Shown: piece by piece, positions 36,026 through 48,641 of the stretch
Layout: each line of letters starts with the position of its first letter
Numbering within the stretch: the stretch's first letter is position 1
Source: Litsea cubeba
Taxonomy: Eukaryota > Streptophyta > Magnoliopsida > Laurales > Lauraceae
Direction: 5' to 3'
NCBI GenBank assembly: GCA_012931725.1
Contig: CM022955.1
Location: 18,332,649 to 18,396,648 of the forward strand
Length of the DNA stretch: 64,000 nt
Notes under the pieces: model-generated
Database searches by the model: none
Told to the model about the DNA's origin: nothing
Seen by the model: the letters and a program-made list of their open reading frames with translations, nothing else
Translations under genes and position numbers: made by a program

Positions 36026-37041
36026 TTGAGGAAACCATCAAAACTGTTAGCTCAGAATACCCTCCAGTTCCAGCAAAGCACTGTTCAGAGTTTGAATGCT
36101 ACCACACAATCAATTGCAAAACTGAAATATCAGATGGGCCAACTGGACAACTCCATTAGTGCTAGAGATAAGGGAACCTTCCCTAGTCAACCTGAACCCA
36201 ATCCCAAGGGCCAAGTCATTCATGATATAAAAGGAAAAGGCCCCGAACAAGTCCAATCCATTATCACTCTTAGGTCGGGTACATAGGTGGATAACAAGGT
36301 GGAACTACCCAAGGAACCTGAGGAAGAATCACGTGAGAAAGTGGAAAGTGAGAAACAAATTGTGAATGCTGAACCCATGATAGAACCAGAGCTAGTAAAA
36401 GAGGACCCAATCAATGTTGAACCATCACCTAGTGAGTCCACTCCTAGGACCTCTGTTCCCAAGGCACCATACCCACAGAGGTTAGGCCCAGCAAAATCAA
36501 CTGTTCAGTTGGATAAAATGCTAGAAGTATTCAAACAAGTGGGGATCAATATCCCACTACTTGAGGCTATCCAATAGATTCCGGCCTATGCAAAATTTCT
36601 GAAGGACCTTTGTACCTTCAAAAGGACTACCAATGTGCGCAAGAAGGCTTTTCTACCCCAACAAGCTAGCTCAATCATTTCCTATCCAACCCCAATCAAA
36701 TATAAGGATCTAGGGTGTCCTACCATTTCCTACCAGATAGGGGACCATCACATAGAGAAAGCATTGCTAGACTTGGGTGCTAGTGTGAACCTTCTTCCAT
36801 ACTCTGTTTATGAAGAATTAGGTTTGGGGGAGTTGAAAAAGACCTATGTGACCTTGCAATTGGCTGATGCATCGATTTGATACCCCAAGGGGGTAGTCGA
36901 AGACGTTCTGATCAAAGTCGGGGACTTTGTATTTCCTATCGATTTTGTTGTCTTGGATACCAAACACACATCTGGGGCTAAACCCAAAATTCCAGTAATT
37001 TTGGGATGACCATTCCTAGTCGCCTCAAATGCCTTGATCAA
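36026..37041 (+). pseudogene. Athila-type gag tail and aspartic protease
   Basis: A linker rich in Glu, Pro and Ser (36287-36577) leads to a protease domain at 36635-37010. The active-site region reads LLDLGASVNLLP, with Leu where many proteases have Ser or Thr; DLGAS is usual for Athila. Later comes the VILG box, whose next codon is TGA instead of an Arg codon (GRPFL expected). In-frame stops are at 36284, 36575, 36878 and about 37008. Same frame as the reverse transcriptase downstream. Confidence 0.75.
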
Positions 37042-38542
37042 TTATAGGAATGGAGTGATGCAAATCTCTTTTGGGACCATGACAGTTCAAGTGAACATTT
37101 TTAATGTCAGTAAGCAACCTCCTCATGAGGCTGATGGGGTTTTTGAAGTTAGTTACACTCATGAATTGGTGGAAAATCACTTACCCAATTTGAAACTTGA
37201 AGATCCGCTAGAAGCTTGTCTAGCCCACTTTGGAAGTGATTTTGATGTAGATGGACATATTGAGGATGTCAATGCACTATTAGACTCAACCCCTTCCATG
37301 GATTGCTCCAGGTGGCAACCGAAGTATGAGATTCTGACTCCATCTGCTTCCCCACCTGTCCCATCGATTGTAGAGCCCCCTAAGTTAGAACTCAAGCAGT
37401 TGTCGGATACCTTGAAATATGTGTTTTTAGGCCCGCTAGAAACCCTTCCAGTGATTATAGCTTCAGACTTGGACCCTGTCCAAGAGGAAAAACTCGTGAA
37501 AATTTTGGATGGACACAAGGAAGCTATAGGGTGGTCTATCGCAAATATCAAAGGAATAAGCCCATCCGTGGTCCAACATAGAATCCATTTGGAAGAAAAT
37601 GCTAAAACTTCTCGTGAACCACAGAGGCGACTGAACCCTGCAATGAAGGAAGTGGTCAGATTAGAAGTCTTAAAATTACTTGATGCAGGGGTGCTTTACC
37701 CAATATCTGATAGTGCATGGGTGAGCCTGGTTTAAGTGGTACCAAAGAAATCTGGAATAACAGTGGTTCAAAATGAGGGCAATGAATTGGTACCTACTCG
37801 GATACAGACTAGATGGAGGGTATGCATTGATTATAGGAAGTTGAACTCAGTTACTCGGAAAGATCATTTTACCCTCCCATTCATGGATCAGATACTCGAA
37901 AGGCTAGCCGGTCATGCATATTATTGTTTTCTTGATGGTTATTCCGGTTACAATCAAATTTCAATTGCACCTGAGGACCAGGAAAAAACCACCTTCACCT
38001 GTTCATTTGGCACTTTTGCTTACAGACGCATGTCCTTTGGGCTATGCAATGCACCAGCCACTTTTCAAATATGCATGTTGAGCATATTTTCTGACATGAT
38101 AGAAAGATTCATTGAGGTTTTCATGGATGATTTTTCAGTCTTTGGCAATTCTTTTGAGGAGTGCTGACATCATTTGTCCCTTGTTCTTGAAAGATGCAAT
38201 GAAAAGAATCTAGTCTTAAATTGGGAGAAATGTCATTTTATGGTAAAAAGGGGCATAGTTTTGGGACACATTATTTATGATAATGGAATTGAGGTGGACA
38301 AAGAAAAAATTGATTTGATCTCCAAATTGCCACCACCAAAATCAGTTAAGCAGATTCGATCATTCTTGGGCTATGCTGGTTTTTATCGTACATTCATCAA
38401 GAATTTCAGTAAAATTGCTAAACCTTTATGCCAATTGCTGACAAAAGAGGCCCCATTTCAATTTGATGAGAATTGTCTAAAGGCTTTTGAGAGATTGAAA
38501 AGGCAACTAACCTCAGCTCCTATAATTCAGCCACCTGACTAG
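37034..38542 (+). pseudogene. Athila-type reverse transcriptase
   Basis: Contains RVCIDYRKLNSVTRKDHF, FLDGYSGYNQI, RMSFGLCNAPATF and the catalytic FMDDFSVFG (the usual Athila form), followed by the connection region SFLGYAGFYRTFIKNF. Stops at 37733 (TAA where Gln is usual) and 38165 (TGA). The motif residues themselves are intact. Confidence 0.88.
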
Positions 38543-38851
38543 ACCATTCCATTTGAGCTAATGTGTGATGCATCCGATACTGCTATTGGAGCTGTTTTGG
38601 GTCAACAGATTGGGAAGCTACCTCATGTGATTTACTATGCAAGTAGGACCCTCAATGATGCACAGCTAAATTACACAACCACTGAAAAAGAATTGCTCGC
38701 TGTGATTTTTGCCTTGGAGAAATTTTGGTCCTACTTGTTGGGATCCAAAGTCATCATCTACACGGACCATGCATCTTTGAGAAACCTTCTGTCCAAAAAA
38801 GATGCAAAAGCCTGATTGATCCGGTGGATCCTTTTGCTATAAGAGTTTGAT
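38543..38851 (+). pseudogene. Athila-type RNase H
   Basis: MCDASDTAIGAVLGQ starts the domain; TTEKELLAVIFALEKF holds the catalytic Glu, and TDHASLRNLL a catalytic Asp. Stops: the TAG at 38540, where Trp is usual, and TGA at 38813, where Arg is usual. Both fit single C-to-T or G-to-A changes. Confidence 0.85.
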
Positions 38852-40247
38852 TTGGAAATAAGAGATAAGAAAGGATGTGAGAATGTTCTAGCAGACCATC
38901 TTTCGAGGTTACCCTTAGAGCCATCAGATGAGGTCCCTCTGCATGAGAATTTTCCTGATGAACAATTGCTCAGTATTTTCCAAATCCCCTGGTTTGCAGA
39001 TATAATCAATTGTCTTGTTATAGGAGAGATACACACCCATTGGTCAAAACAGGATCGATCAAAATTTCTAGCTGAGGCCAGGTACTTTTTCTGGGATGAT
39101 CTGTATCTTTTTAAATATTGCCCGGACCAGATCATCAGGAGATGCATTCATGATCATGACCATTACTCTATCATTTCATTTTGCCATGATCATGCATGTG
39201 GGGGCCACTTTAGTTCGAAAAAGACAGCTGCTAAAGTCTTACAGTGTGGATTTTACTGGCCCACAATCTTTAAAGATTGCCACACTTTTTGTTTGAACTG
39301 TGAGAGGTGTCAAAAGCTTGGCAAGCTCAATCGGAGGAACATGATTCCCTTGAATCCCATACTTGTGGTGAAACTTTTTGATGTGTGGGGCATTGACTTC
39401 ATGGGGCCATTTCCAAGCTCTTTTGGCAATTTGTATATTTTACTTGCGGTGGACTATATTTCTAAATGGGTGGAAGCAATACCTACCAAAAAGAATGATC
39501 GCCATGTGGTGATCAAATTTGTGAAGGAATACATATTTTCTAGGTTTGGTACACCCAGGGCAATTATCAGTGATGGTGGAACCCATTTCTGCAATAGCAC
39601 CTTTGACCATCTGATGAAAAAGTACTCTGTTATTCATAAGGTTGCTACGCCCTACTACTCACAGACCAGTGGCCAAGTAGAAGTTTCGAACAGGCAGATA
39701 AAACAAATTTTGGAAAAGACGGTCAATCCAAATCGGAAAGACTGGTCTTTGCACCTATTGGATGCATTATGGGCCCATCGAACTACTTACAAGACTCCTA
39801 TTGGAATGTCCCCATGCAGGTTGGTCTATGGAAATGCATGCCACTTGCCTGTTGAATTGGAGCATAGAGCTTATTGGGCCATTAAGAAGTTCAATTGCAA
39901 CTCAACGAGTTGGAAGAACTTCGAAATGATGCCTATGAAAATGCCAAGATTACAAAGAAAGCATGAAGTTGCACCATGATAAGTCAATTTTAAGAAAATC
40001 CTTTGAACCGGGTATGAAAGTCCTTTCGTATAACTCTCGGTTACACCTGTTTCCAGGGAAGTTACGAACCCGTTGGACTGGTCCATTCATTGTCAGGGCT
40101 GTTTACTTTCATGGTGCTGTGGAAATTGAAAATCCCAAAAATGGGGATGTTTTCAAAGTGAATGGTCAATGGTTGAAACCATTTCTGGAACTGAAGGATA
40201 AAAACATTGAGGATATCCTTCTGGAAGACCCAATTTATCAGGACTAA
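38852..40247 (+). pseudogene. Athila-type integrase
   Basis: The zinc region HDHACGGHFSS to CERCQK is followed by the core: WGIDFMGPFP (first Asp), ISDGGTHFCN (second Asp) and TSGQVEVSNRQIK (catalytic Glu). Then comes LVYGNACHLPVELEHRAYWA and the C-terminal SRLHLFPGKLRTRWTGPF. One frameshift near 39900-39980 moves the last 95 residues (39963-40247) to another frame. Core residues are intact. Confidence 0.88.
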
Positions 40248-41098
40248 TCATTTTTGGTCACGTCGGGCTGACGACATTAAACTTAGCGCGGTTTGGGAGG
40301 CAACCCAATTTTGGAAGGTAATTGAGCTGGTTGATCACATTCTTTTGCAATCACCTCACATGGCTAGATGTTCCAATTTTTCTTATTATTCAGTTTCACA
40401 TTACACATGCATTCATAACATTGAGGACAATGTTGCATTTAGCTTTGGGGGTGTGAGTTAGAACTTAACATGTGATCATTTGTTCAATTTTCATTATACA
40501 TTTTCTTTTTCGCTTTGCTTTGGTTTTTAGGAGATATAAAAAAAAAGATTTTCTATTGTTAGGTTAGAGGGAAACTTTCAAAGAGAATTTTTATTGGCTA
40601 AAGATATTTATTTTGAGCAAAAGAAAACAATGGTTCACTATTTTATTCATGGAAAAGGTTTTTGGAAAAGTGTTGATTGTTGATCCCTCACTTTTACACA
40701 GGTTGTATACATTTTCAAGGTTGATTGTGAAGCTTTGATTTCATTTTTTCTTAAAAAGAAGATTCTTAAAAAAGAAAAGAAAATCAACCCTTAGTGTTGA
40801 CAGGTGGATGCATGGAAAGGGCTGCCTATTGTAAGGGACCGCAAAAAAAAAAAAAAAATTGTAACTAGTTTGGGTTTGTAGCCTTTTTAACCCGAGCTAG
40901 TAAGCCCTTAGGGTATTTACATACCTAATGCCCCAAAGCCATCTGGTTTGGGAGTCATTAGACTAATGCTCGTTACATGGGTTAATTAGAAAGCTTAAGG
41001 GACCTATGCATTGCACAGTCACATATGAAAAAAAAATTACGCCCTTTGAAAAACAGTAGTGCGAAAACCGTCATTATCGCCTTGAGAGGAATACTGTT
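40248..41098 (+). other. 3' non-coding region of the Athila-type element
   Basis: No envelope-like frame is seen. At 40443-40455 is TTTGGGGGTGTGA, a G-rich motif that follows integrase in many Athila elements and may act in plus-strand priming. An A-run lies at 40842. The region is cut at 41098 by E2; the last five bases are CTGTT, the expected left target duplication. Confidence 0.6.
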
Positions 41099-43629
41099 TG
41101 TTGACACCAAAAATGTCACTTTGCCTCTTCAAGATCCAAAGAGCTACATGAAGTCGCAACCTGCCATAAATAGGCAATGCTACTTCCAAAAAATCAAATC
41201 TTGTCAGAATCAAACAAAAACTGCAACATCCTTCAAGACAGCCAAAAGAGGAGTACACAAGAAGTTTTGGGCCATTTCAAAATCATTTGGCCTAACTTCG
41301 CTTCTCCGGAAGCTGAAAATGAACTCCCGGCGGCGAAAGCATCGGAGACACTAAATCTTCGATCAGAGCCGATGGATGGTCTCAAAATACATCCAAAAGG
41401 CTCCACATCAAGTTCCGAGTCAAACCAACAACGTTTGACCCTACATCAACCCTCGAACAGCTAAATCAAGCCTCTCGGCGGCGAGAACCACCGAGGCCAT
41501 CACTCATCAGATAGAGCACATGGACGGCTTCAAAATGCTTACAAAGGGCTACACGTCAAATTTCAGGTCATTTCGACAACATTTGATCATACTTTGATGC
41601 TCGGAACCCAAATCAGGCCTCTCGGCGGCAAAGCTCCCCGGGACCATGGTTTCCAAGACAGAGCCTATGGATCATCTTAAAATGACTCCGATAGGTTCCC
41701 TGTCAAATTTCAAGTCAATCGGACATCGGTTGACCGCACATCAAACCGCGACATCTTCATCGCGACAAAAGCAAGTCTACTGGTGATAGGACCCCAAACG
41801 GCTTCAAAACTCAAACAGAAGCCTATGGTTGGTCTTATTTATTGCTCAGGAGGCTTCACCTCAAATTTCAGGTCATTCCGACATCGTTTGACCCAGTTTA
41901 AGCTTCTGACGGAAAATCGGCAGCTCTACGCAACAAAGTCTTCGGCTTTCTCGGAAAATTGGAAACTTTGCAAAATAAAATGCAAGGATTCTCATCAGGT
42001 TTTCTACAGGGAAATCAGGCCAATAAATTATCAAAATGTCAAGGAAAAATACAGAAGAAAAAAGAATAAAAAAACAGCAAAAACAGACACAAAACGGGAC
42101 AAAAGGGGAAAAAAAAAACCCCAGCCCTGCGACCCTGGGGGGGATCGCCTGGTGGGCCCCGGAAACCCCGTTTTTCGCCGTTTTTTCGCGATTCGAAGCA
42201 TCCGACCTCTGGTATTTTCCAAAATTCATACTTTTGAGACACCAAATCCTCTGACATCCGTCAAAAGCATGGGTTAATCATCAAGAGTATCGAAAACAAC
42301 ATTGATCGCCACCCGGTCATCCAAAAAAAGTGTGCTTTCTACCCGACCGATCGAGAAATCGACAGGACAGATGGTACCGACCCGCTATTGACAACCAACA
42401 CCTGAAGTTACATGGTCTTCCGATGTCGATCTACATGAAGATCCATCGATGATCATCGCCAGAAGAATCCCAAAAGACACGGCACGGCCTGCGACTTTTC
42501 AACTGCTCGGCGACCACTTAATGCGATTAATTGACTAGCTTTATTACAGTCATTAATCCATTTCTTTGGACGGACCAATCAAAAGCAAGCATCCGGGAGT
42601 TACAAGTCAAGAGATTCATGGCATTTAACCCATGAAACTCCTCCCATCATGGCAATAAAAGGCGATTAAATGCCCTCAATCTCCTCCGGCCAATCAGAAG
42701 CCAAGAAAAGGGAGTTACAAAATAAAGAATTCAATCTTGTAACTTCCTCCCTTTATGTAGCTTTATGACAATAAGGCTTATAAACCCTCCTAAATGGCTA
42801 CCTAAAAGCCTATAAATAGGAGAGCATTCCAAAGAAATCCAGATTAGAAAAACGAGACAGATCCCAGATAAAAAAAAAAGCACAGAAATTCAGAGAAGGA
42901 AAAGAGAGAAAACTCTGCGGAAGTTCTACACCAACCACCGCTACAAGGTGACAAAAGTCCCTTGGGGGGTACCCCCCCCCCCCAAGGTCCTTGCCTTCTC
43001 CTTCTGCCTCCAAATGGCTTAGACGTGGCTTTTCAGCCCGTCTACTTGGCTTTTTATTGGACATAGGACCTCCTTTTGGTCTTTGTTCTCTAAAAACCTG
43101 AGGTTATAGCCAAGCCAAGCGAATCAATAGCATCCTCTATTCTCATCTGCATGGATGATGGCGATGTCCACATATGGCTTGCGACCGTCAATCTGAACGG
43201 GTCCCCCACAATCTCCTGAGAAGTTAGATCCTCCTTTTCTTGCTTTTCATTGTAGTTTGTATTTTTTTACAGAGACAAAAGTCACAACTCTTGTCTTTCA
43301 TTATTGATAAGAATTGTAAATCGGCTATAAACGCCAAAATCGGCTATAAATGCCGAAAAAAATCACCTTTCACGGCAAATCAAGAAAATGTCTCTTTTCT
43401 TAAATATATGTGCAATGGAAAACTTGAAAGAAGTTGATTTCCTTTTTACTTGCGAAGGTTGATCTCCGGATCACCACTTGCAATTCTAAGTAAAAATAGA
43501 AAATCTGGCACACCCACATAAAGAAATGTTGATGCACGCCCTTGCCCCCCGGTCACGAATGGGTCGGACCCAACGGACTCCCATGTCCGCCGACCTCGGT
43601 AGGACCAGGCGCAGGAGCGCTGTCCATCA
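41099..43629 (+). repeat. 5' LTR of E2 (2531 bp)
   Basis: It starts TGTTGACACCAAAAATG and ends GTCCATCA. It is collinear with 46059-48641 and, inverted, with 53605-56207. Differences include only two copies of the TATAAACGCC-type repeat (43318-43352) and only one arm of the GC-rich hairpin (near 42125). Short open frames inside are common to all copies and are not called. Confidence 0.9.
42811..42818 (+). promoter_or_regulatory. TATA box of the E2 LTR
   Basis: TATAAATA in AAGCCTATAAATAGGAGAG, conserved at 47783-47790 and on the minus strand at 54453-54460. Confidence 0.65.
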
Positions 43630-43632
43630 TGC

Positions 43633-43650
43633 TGGCTCCACCCGGTGGGA
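43633..43650 (+). promoter_or_regulatory. candidate primer-binding site of E2
   Basis: TGGCTCCACCCGGTGGGA, three bases after the LTR end. It begins with TGG, as the complement of a tRNA CCA end must. I cannot name the tRNA with confidence. Confidence 0.45.
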
Positions 43651-45410
43651 CCCGTTCATTTGAGAACACGATGCTAGAAATGTAATATTTGCATATCATA
43701 TCTATTGCTCTATGCTTATACTTCTTTTCTTGATTCTTTGGCTACTTGTTGATTGGTAGCCATGTTGGATTCCGCATCTAAAAAAATGAGATGAGATTTT
43801 TTGGAAATTTCTAATTCTTTGAATTTATTTCCACTTTTTTTCTTTAAAAAAAATCAGATTTTTCATTATGGATTCAAAATTGAGAAACCTTGATCCGTTC
43901 CTATCGTTCATCTCGCTTGCAGAAATGTTGAGCCTGTTCGACTAAGGTTTTGGGCCATCGTTTCTCTTCGATGAGTTCATCAAAAATAAAAAATACAAAA
44001 TACAAAAACAAAAAAAATTGGATTTCTCAGTTTGAATTCAAAATTGAGAAACCTTGATCCGTTCCTATCGTTCATCGCGCTTGCAGAAATATTGAGCCTG
44101 TTCGACTAAGGTTTTGGGCCATCGTTTCTCTTCGATGAGTTCATTAAAGATCTAAAAATATATATATATATAAAAGACAAAAAAAAAACAAAAAAAATTA
44201 GATTTCTCAGTATGGATCCAAAATTGAGAAACCTTGATCCGTTCCTATCGTTCATCGCGCTTGCAGAAATGTTGAGCCTGTTCGACTAAGGTTTTGGGCC
44301 ATCGTTTCTCTTCGATGAGTTCATTAAAGATAAAAAAATATATATAAAAAAAAAACAAAAAAAAAGACATAGACCACTAAGGTTAAACCAACTGTGTTCT
44401 TTGATCATGGTTGATTCAAGAAAAGCCTTGTCCAGAGTGTGGAGACAGCTTGATTGTTCTAGGCAAGGGTCCTCCAAACGGGTTCATTAAGTAATCCTAC
44501 CCTTACCTGGGGGCAATTCTATCAATCAAGATTTCATAAGACCGGGTTAGGAGGCCTATGTGTACTCTCTCGTCTTTTAAATAATTTTTTTTCAAAAAAT
44601 AAATTTTTAAAAATAAAAATCTTAAAATAAAAAATAAAAAATAAAAAAAATTCAAAAAAAAAATCTTAAAAAAAAATAAAAAAAATAAAAAAAAGATTAA
44701 AAAAAAATCTTCAAAAAAAAAAACTTCCGTCATTTTGGGTTTAGATTGGAGAAATCTTGGTCTTCTCCTTTCTGAGCACTGGCGCTCGCGGAAATCACTG
44801 AGCCCGTGTTCAGATTGGAGTGCCTTTTGCTCTCTTTGATGAACCCGATATTGGCCTTTCAAAAAAAAAAAAAAAAAAACTCGTCATTTTTGGATTCAGA
44901 TCCGAGAAATTATGGTTCATTTCTTTCTGAGCACTGGCGCTCGCGGAAATCGCTGAGCCCATGTTCATATCGGAATACCATCTGCTCTCTTTGATGAATC
45001 CGATCTTGACCTTTCAAAACGAAGAATCTCATCTCATGGATGCGGTCTCAAAACATTTGTGTCTAGCGGTACTATTACGCCCTTTCAGGGTCTACTATAT
45101 TGCGACCGGCACATTTGTAACTCCAACTTTATATTCTTCTTACCTCGAGCAAGCTCTGCTTCTCGATAAGTCGAATTTAAGTTCACAATTGCTTCTAGCA
45201 GTCACTGGGATGCTCATTTTGGGCTTACCATACCTGCGATCAGAACAATTATACCCTCTATGGCGTTTTGCCTTCTTCATATTGCTTGGGTCATCTTCCT
45301 CGAGCAATTTGAAAAGACAAAACCATAGAACTTCTCATTTATGATCATTATATTCTTGTGATTACTAATGGATGTGGTCTTGTTTCAGAAATTTTTTCGA
45401 AAAAACTAAC
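43651..45410 (+). repeat. E2 leader with about 165-180 bp tandem units
   Basis: Three close units start at 43871, 44034 and 44214, and two diverged ones near 44742 and 44890, separated by A-rich spacers. The first three each contain GAGAAAC and, some 70 bp on, GTTTCTC, so each can fold into a hairpin (first unit 43882-43966). The block 44533-44572 resembles the Athila leader. Open frames here (for example 44961-45344) have no recognisable domain. Confidence 0.7.
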
Positions 45411-46058
45411 AATGGCAGCATCGCTTACCATTACTTTCGATGAGAGCAAGCACCAAGTCATGCTTCAACAGAAGCAAACTACGCGCACCTACAAGCGCCC
45501 CATCAGCTGCCGAGGTGTCAACCCCCTCGGCAACTCTCTAAGCTCTGGGTCGACCTCGACTCCCCGGACTATCGTCTTTGGGACGCTGGGACCATTCCCA
45601 CTTCTCGAGGAACAAACTGCTCCCTCCAAGAAGCAGAAACTCGCCTCTCAACGTGTCACTACCGTGACACCAAAGGCGAGCACCAGAAGGCCCGAAGCCC
45701 GTGGCAGCCCCATGAAGCCTCGACCAGCAAACGACCAGGTCTATCCCAAGACTTGGTCCCCAAGATCTTCACCAAAACAGAGAAGGTCCCAAACATCCAC
45801 CAAGCCAGCATTCCTGGCCCCACTCAAGGAGAACCAGTTCTACCCTCTTGCCTACATGAAAGAGGAGATACCCATCTCCAATATGACTCTCAAGTCAACC
45901 CAGCATGAGCCGGCTTGTTCCTACAAGCCCAAAATCAGATCATGCGTCACAAGGCCTCTGCAAGCACCTGCTAAGGCCTACAAACCTGCAGTTCGACCCT
46001 TCATCTCTACAGGGGCCGAACTCTAAAAATTCAAAGCTTCGCTGCAACAGGCGAAGGA
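45411..46058 (+). pseudogene. E2 gag, N-terminal extension
   Basis: From MAASLTITFDESKH onward, rich in Lys, Arg, Pro and Ser, with no domain I recognise. It is open to a TAA at 46024, then in frame to the solo LTR. After removing 46059-48641 and one AAGGA, it continues directly in frame into 48642 onward (LQQAKDRVRILSLP at the join). This shows it is the front of the E2 gag and not a separate gene. The Met at 45411 was chosen over the one at 45358, which sits before a splice-like CAG; either is possible. Confidence 0.6.
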
Positions 46059-48641
46059 TTTTGACACCAAAAATGTCACTTTGCCTCTTCAAGATCCAAA
46101 GAGCTACATGAAGTCGCAACCTGCCATAAATAGGCAATGCTACTTCCAAAAATCAAATCTTGTCAGAATCAAATAAAAACTGCAAGATCTTTCAAGACAG
46201 CCAAAAGAGGAGTACACAAGAAGTTTCGGGCCATTTCAAAATCATTTGGCCTAACTTCGCTTCTCCGACAGCCGAAAAGGAGCTCTCGGCGGCAAAAGCA
46301 TCGGAGACACCAAATCTTCGATCAGAGCCGATGGATGGTCTCAAAATACTTCCAAAAGGCTCCACGTCAAGTTTCGAGTCAAACCAACAACGTTTGACCC
46401 TACATCAACCCTCGAACAGCTAAATCAAGCCTCTCAGCGGCGAGAACCACCGAGGCCATTACTCATCAGATAGAGCACATGGACGGCTTCAAAATGCTTA
46501 TAAAGGGCTACACGTCAAATTTCAGGTCATTTCAACAACATTTGACCATAGTTTGACGCTCGGAAGTCAAATCAGGCCTCTCAGCGGCAAAGCTCTCCGG
46601 GACCATGATTTCCAAGACAGAGCCTATGGATCATCTTAAAATGACTCCAATAGGTTCCCTGTCAAATTTCAAGTCAATCGGACATCGGTTGACCGCACAT
46701 CAAACCGCGACATCTTCATCGCGACAAAAGCGAGTCTACTGGTGATAGGACCCCAAACGGCTTCAAAACTCAAACAAAAGCCTATGGTTGGTCTTATTTA
46801 TTGCTCAGGAGGCTTCACACCAAATTTCTGGTCATTCCAACATCGTTTGTCCCAGTTTCAGCTTCTGACGGAAAATCGGCAGCTCTGCGCTACAAAGTCT
46901 TCGGCTTTCTCAGGAAGTTGGAAACTTTGCAAAATAAAATGCAAGGATTCTCATCAGGTTTCCTACAAAGAAATCAGGCCAATAAATGGTCAAAATGTCA
47001 AGGAAAAATATAGAAGAAAAAAGAATCGAAAAACAGCAAAAACGGACACAAAACGGGACAAAAAGTGGGAAAACCCCCCCCAGGGTCGCAGGCCCCTGCG
47101 ACCCTGGGCCAGGGTCGCCCGGGAAGGCCCCGGAAACCCCGGTTTTCGCCGTTTTTTCGCGATTCGAAGCGCCCAGCCTCTGGTACTTTCCAAAATTCAT
47201 GCTTTTGAGACACCAAATCCTCTGACATCCGTCCAAAACACGGGTCAATCATCAAGAGTATCGAAAACAATATTGATCGCCACCCGGTCAACCAAAAAAA
47301 AGTGTGCTTTCTACCCGACCGATCGAGAAATCGACAGGACAGATGGCACTGACCCGCTGTTGGCAACAAACACCTGAAATTACATGGTCATCCGATGTCG
47401 ATCTACATGAAGATCCATCGATGATCATCGCCAGAAGAATCCCAAAAGACACGGCACGGCCCGCGACTCTTCAACTGCTCGGCAACCACTTAATGAGATT
47501 AATTGACTAGCTTTATTACAGTCATTAATCCATTTCTTTGGACGAACCAATCAAAAGCAAGCATCCGGGAGTTACAAGTCAAGAGATTCATGGCATTTAA
47601 CCCATGAAACTCCTCCCATCATGGTGATTAAAGGCGATTAAATGCCCTCAATCTCCTCCGGCCAATCAGAAGCCAAGAAAAAGGAGTTACAAAATAAAGA
47701 ATTCAATTCTATAACTCCTCCCTTTATGTAGCTTTATGACAATCAAAGCTCATAAACCCTCCTAAATGGCTACCTAAAAGCCTATAAATAGGAGAGCTCT
47801 CCAAGAAGAAAGGATCATCAGAAAAAAGCACAAACACACAGACAGACAAAGCACAGAAATCCAGAGAAAGAAAAAAGAGAGAAAACTCTGCGGAAGTTCT
47901 ACACCGACCACCGCAACAAGGTGACAAAAGTCCCTTGGGGGGTACTCCCCCCCAAGGTCCTTGCCTTCTCCTTCTGCCGCCAATGGCTTAGACATGGCTT
48001 TTCAAGCCCGTCTACTCGGCTTTTCATTGGACATAGGACCTTCTTTTGGTCTTTGTTCTCTAAAAACCTGAGGTTATAGCCAAGCCAAGCAAATCAATAG
48101 CATCCTCTGTTCTCATCTGCACGGATGATGGCGAAGCCCACATATGGCTTGCGACCGTCAATCTAAACGGGTCCCCCACAATCTCCTGAGAAGTTAGATC
48201 CTCCTTTTCTTGCTTTTCATTGTAGTTTGTATTTTTTCAAAAGAGACAAAAATCACAACTCTTGTCTTTCATTATTGATAAGGATTGTAAATCGGCTATA
48301 AACGCCAAAATCGGCTATAAACGCCAAAAATCAGCTATAAACGCCAAAATCGGCTATAAATGCCAAAAAAATCGCCTTTCACGGCAAACCAAGAAAATGT
48401 CTCTTTTCTTTAATATATGTGCAATGGAAAACTTGAAAGAAGTTGATTTCCTTTTTACTTGCGAAGGTTGATCTCCGGATCACCATTTGCAATTCCAAGT
48501 AAAATAGAAAATCTGGCACACCCTCACAAAAAAAGAAATGTTGATGCACGCCCCTGCCCCCCGGTTACGAAAGGGTCGGAACCAAACGGACTCCCACGTC
48601 CGCCGACCTCGGTAGGAACCGAGCAGGAGCGCGACCCATCA
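46059..48641 (+). mobile_element. solo LTR of the Tat family inserted in E2 gag (2583 bp)
   Basis: Exact duplication AAGGA at 46054-46058 and 48642-48646. The first two bases are TT, not TG, a point change at the LTR end; the end is CCATCA. It carries the TATA box at 47783-47790 and four copies of the TATAAACGCC repeat (48289-48364). No internal sequence. It interrupts a gag frame that is otherwise continuous across the site. Confidence 0.92.
47079..47108. repeat. GC-rich perfect hairpin in the Tat LTR
   Basis: Two 14-base arms, CCCAGGGTCGCAGG and its complement, with a 2-base loop. The same 14-bp arms with a different loop are at 55158-55187 in the LTR of H. The E2 LTR has only one arm near 42125. 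Confidence 0.85.

Larger units (their letters stand above)
31708..41098 (+). mobile_element. Athila-type Ty3/gypsy element, 5' LTR to 3' non-coding region
   Basis: In order: 5' LTR, tRNA-Asp type primer site, a 1.2-kb leader, gag, protease, reverse transcriptase, RNase H, integrase and non-coding tail. The lineage is called from the primer site, the gag SLKEKAKAW region, the FMDD reverse transcriptase site and the conserved integrase C-terminus (LFPGKLRTRW). The 3' LTR is missing because element E2 is inserted at 41099. The exact left boundary is uncertain by about 16 bp, since no clear TG was found there. Confidence 0.85.

Noticed and set aside
44503..44862. Phe/Leu-rich membrane-like open frame (minus strand)
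   Set aside because: It is produced by A-rich spacers in the Tat leader; not conserved between units.
41099..48641. One complete non-autonomous element with LTRs at both ends
   Set aside because: The left flank CTGTT does not match the right flank AAGGA, whereas AAGGA flanks the second LTR alone and the gag frame continues across it. The second LTR is solo.
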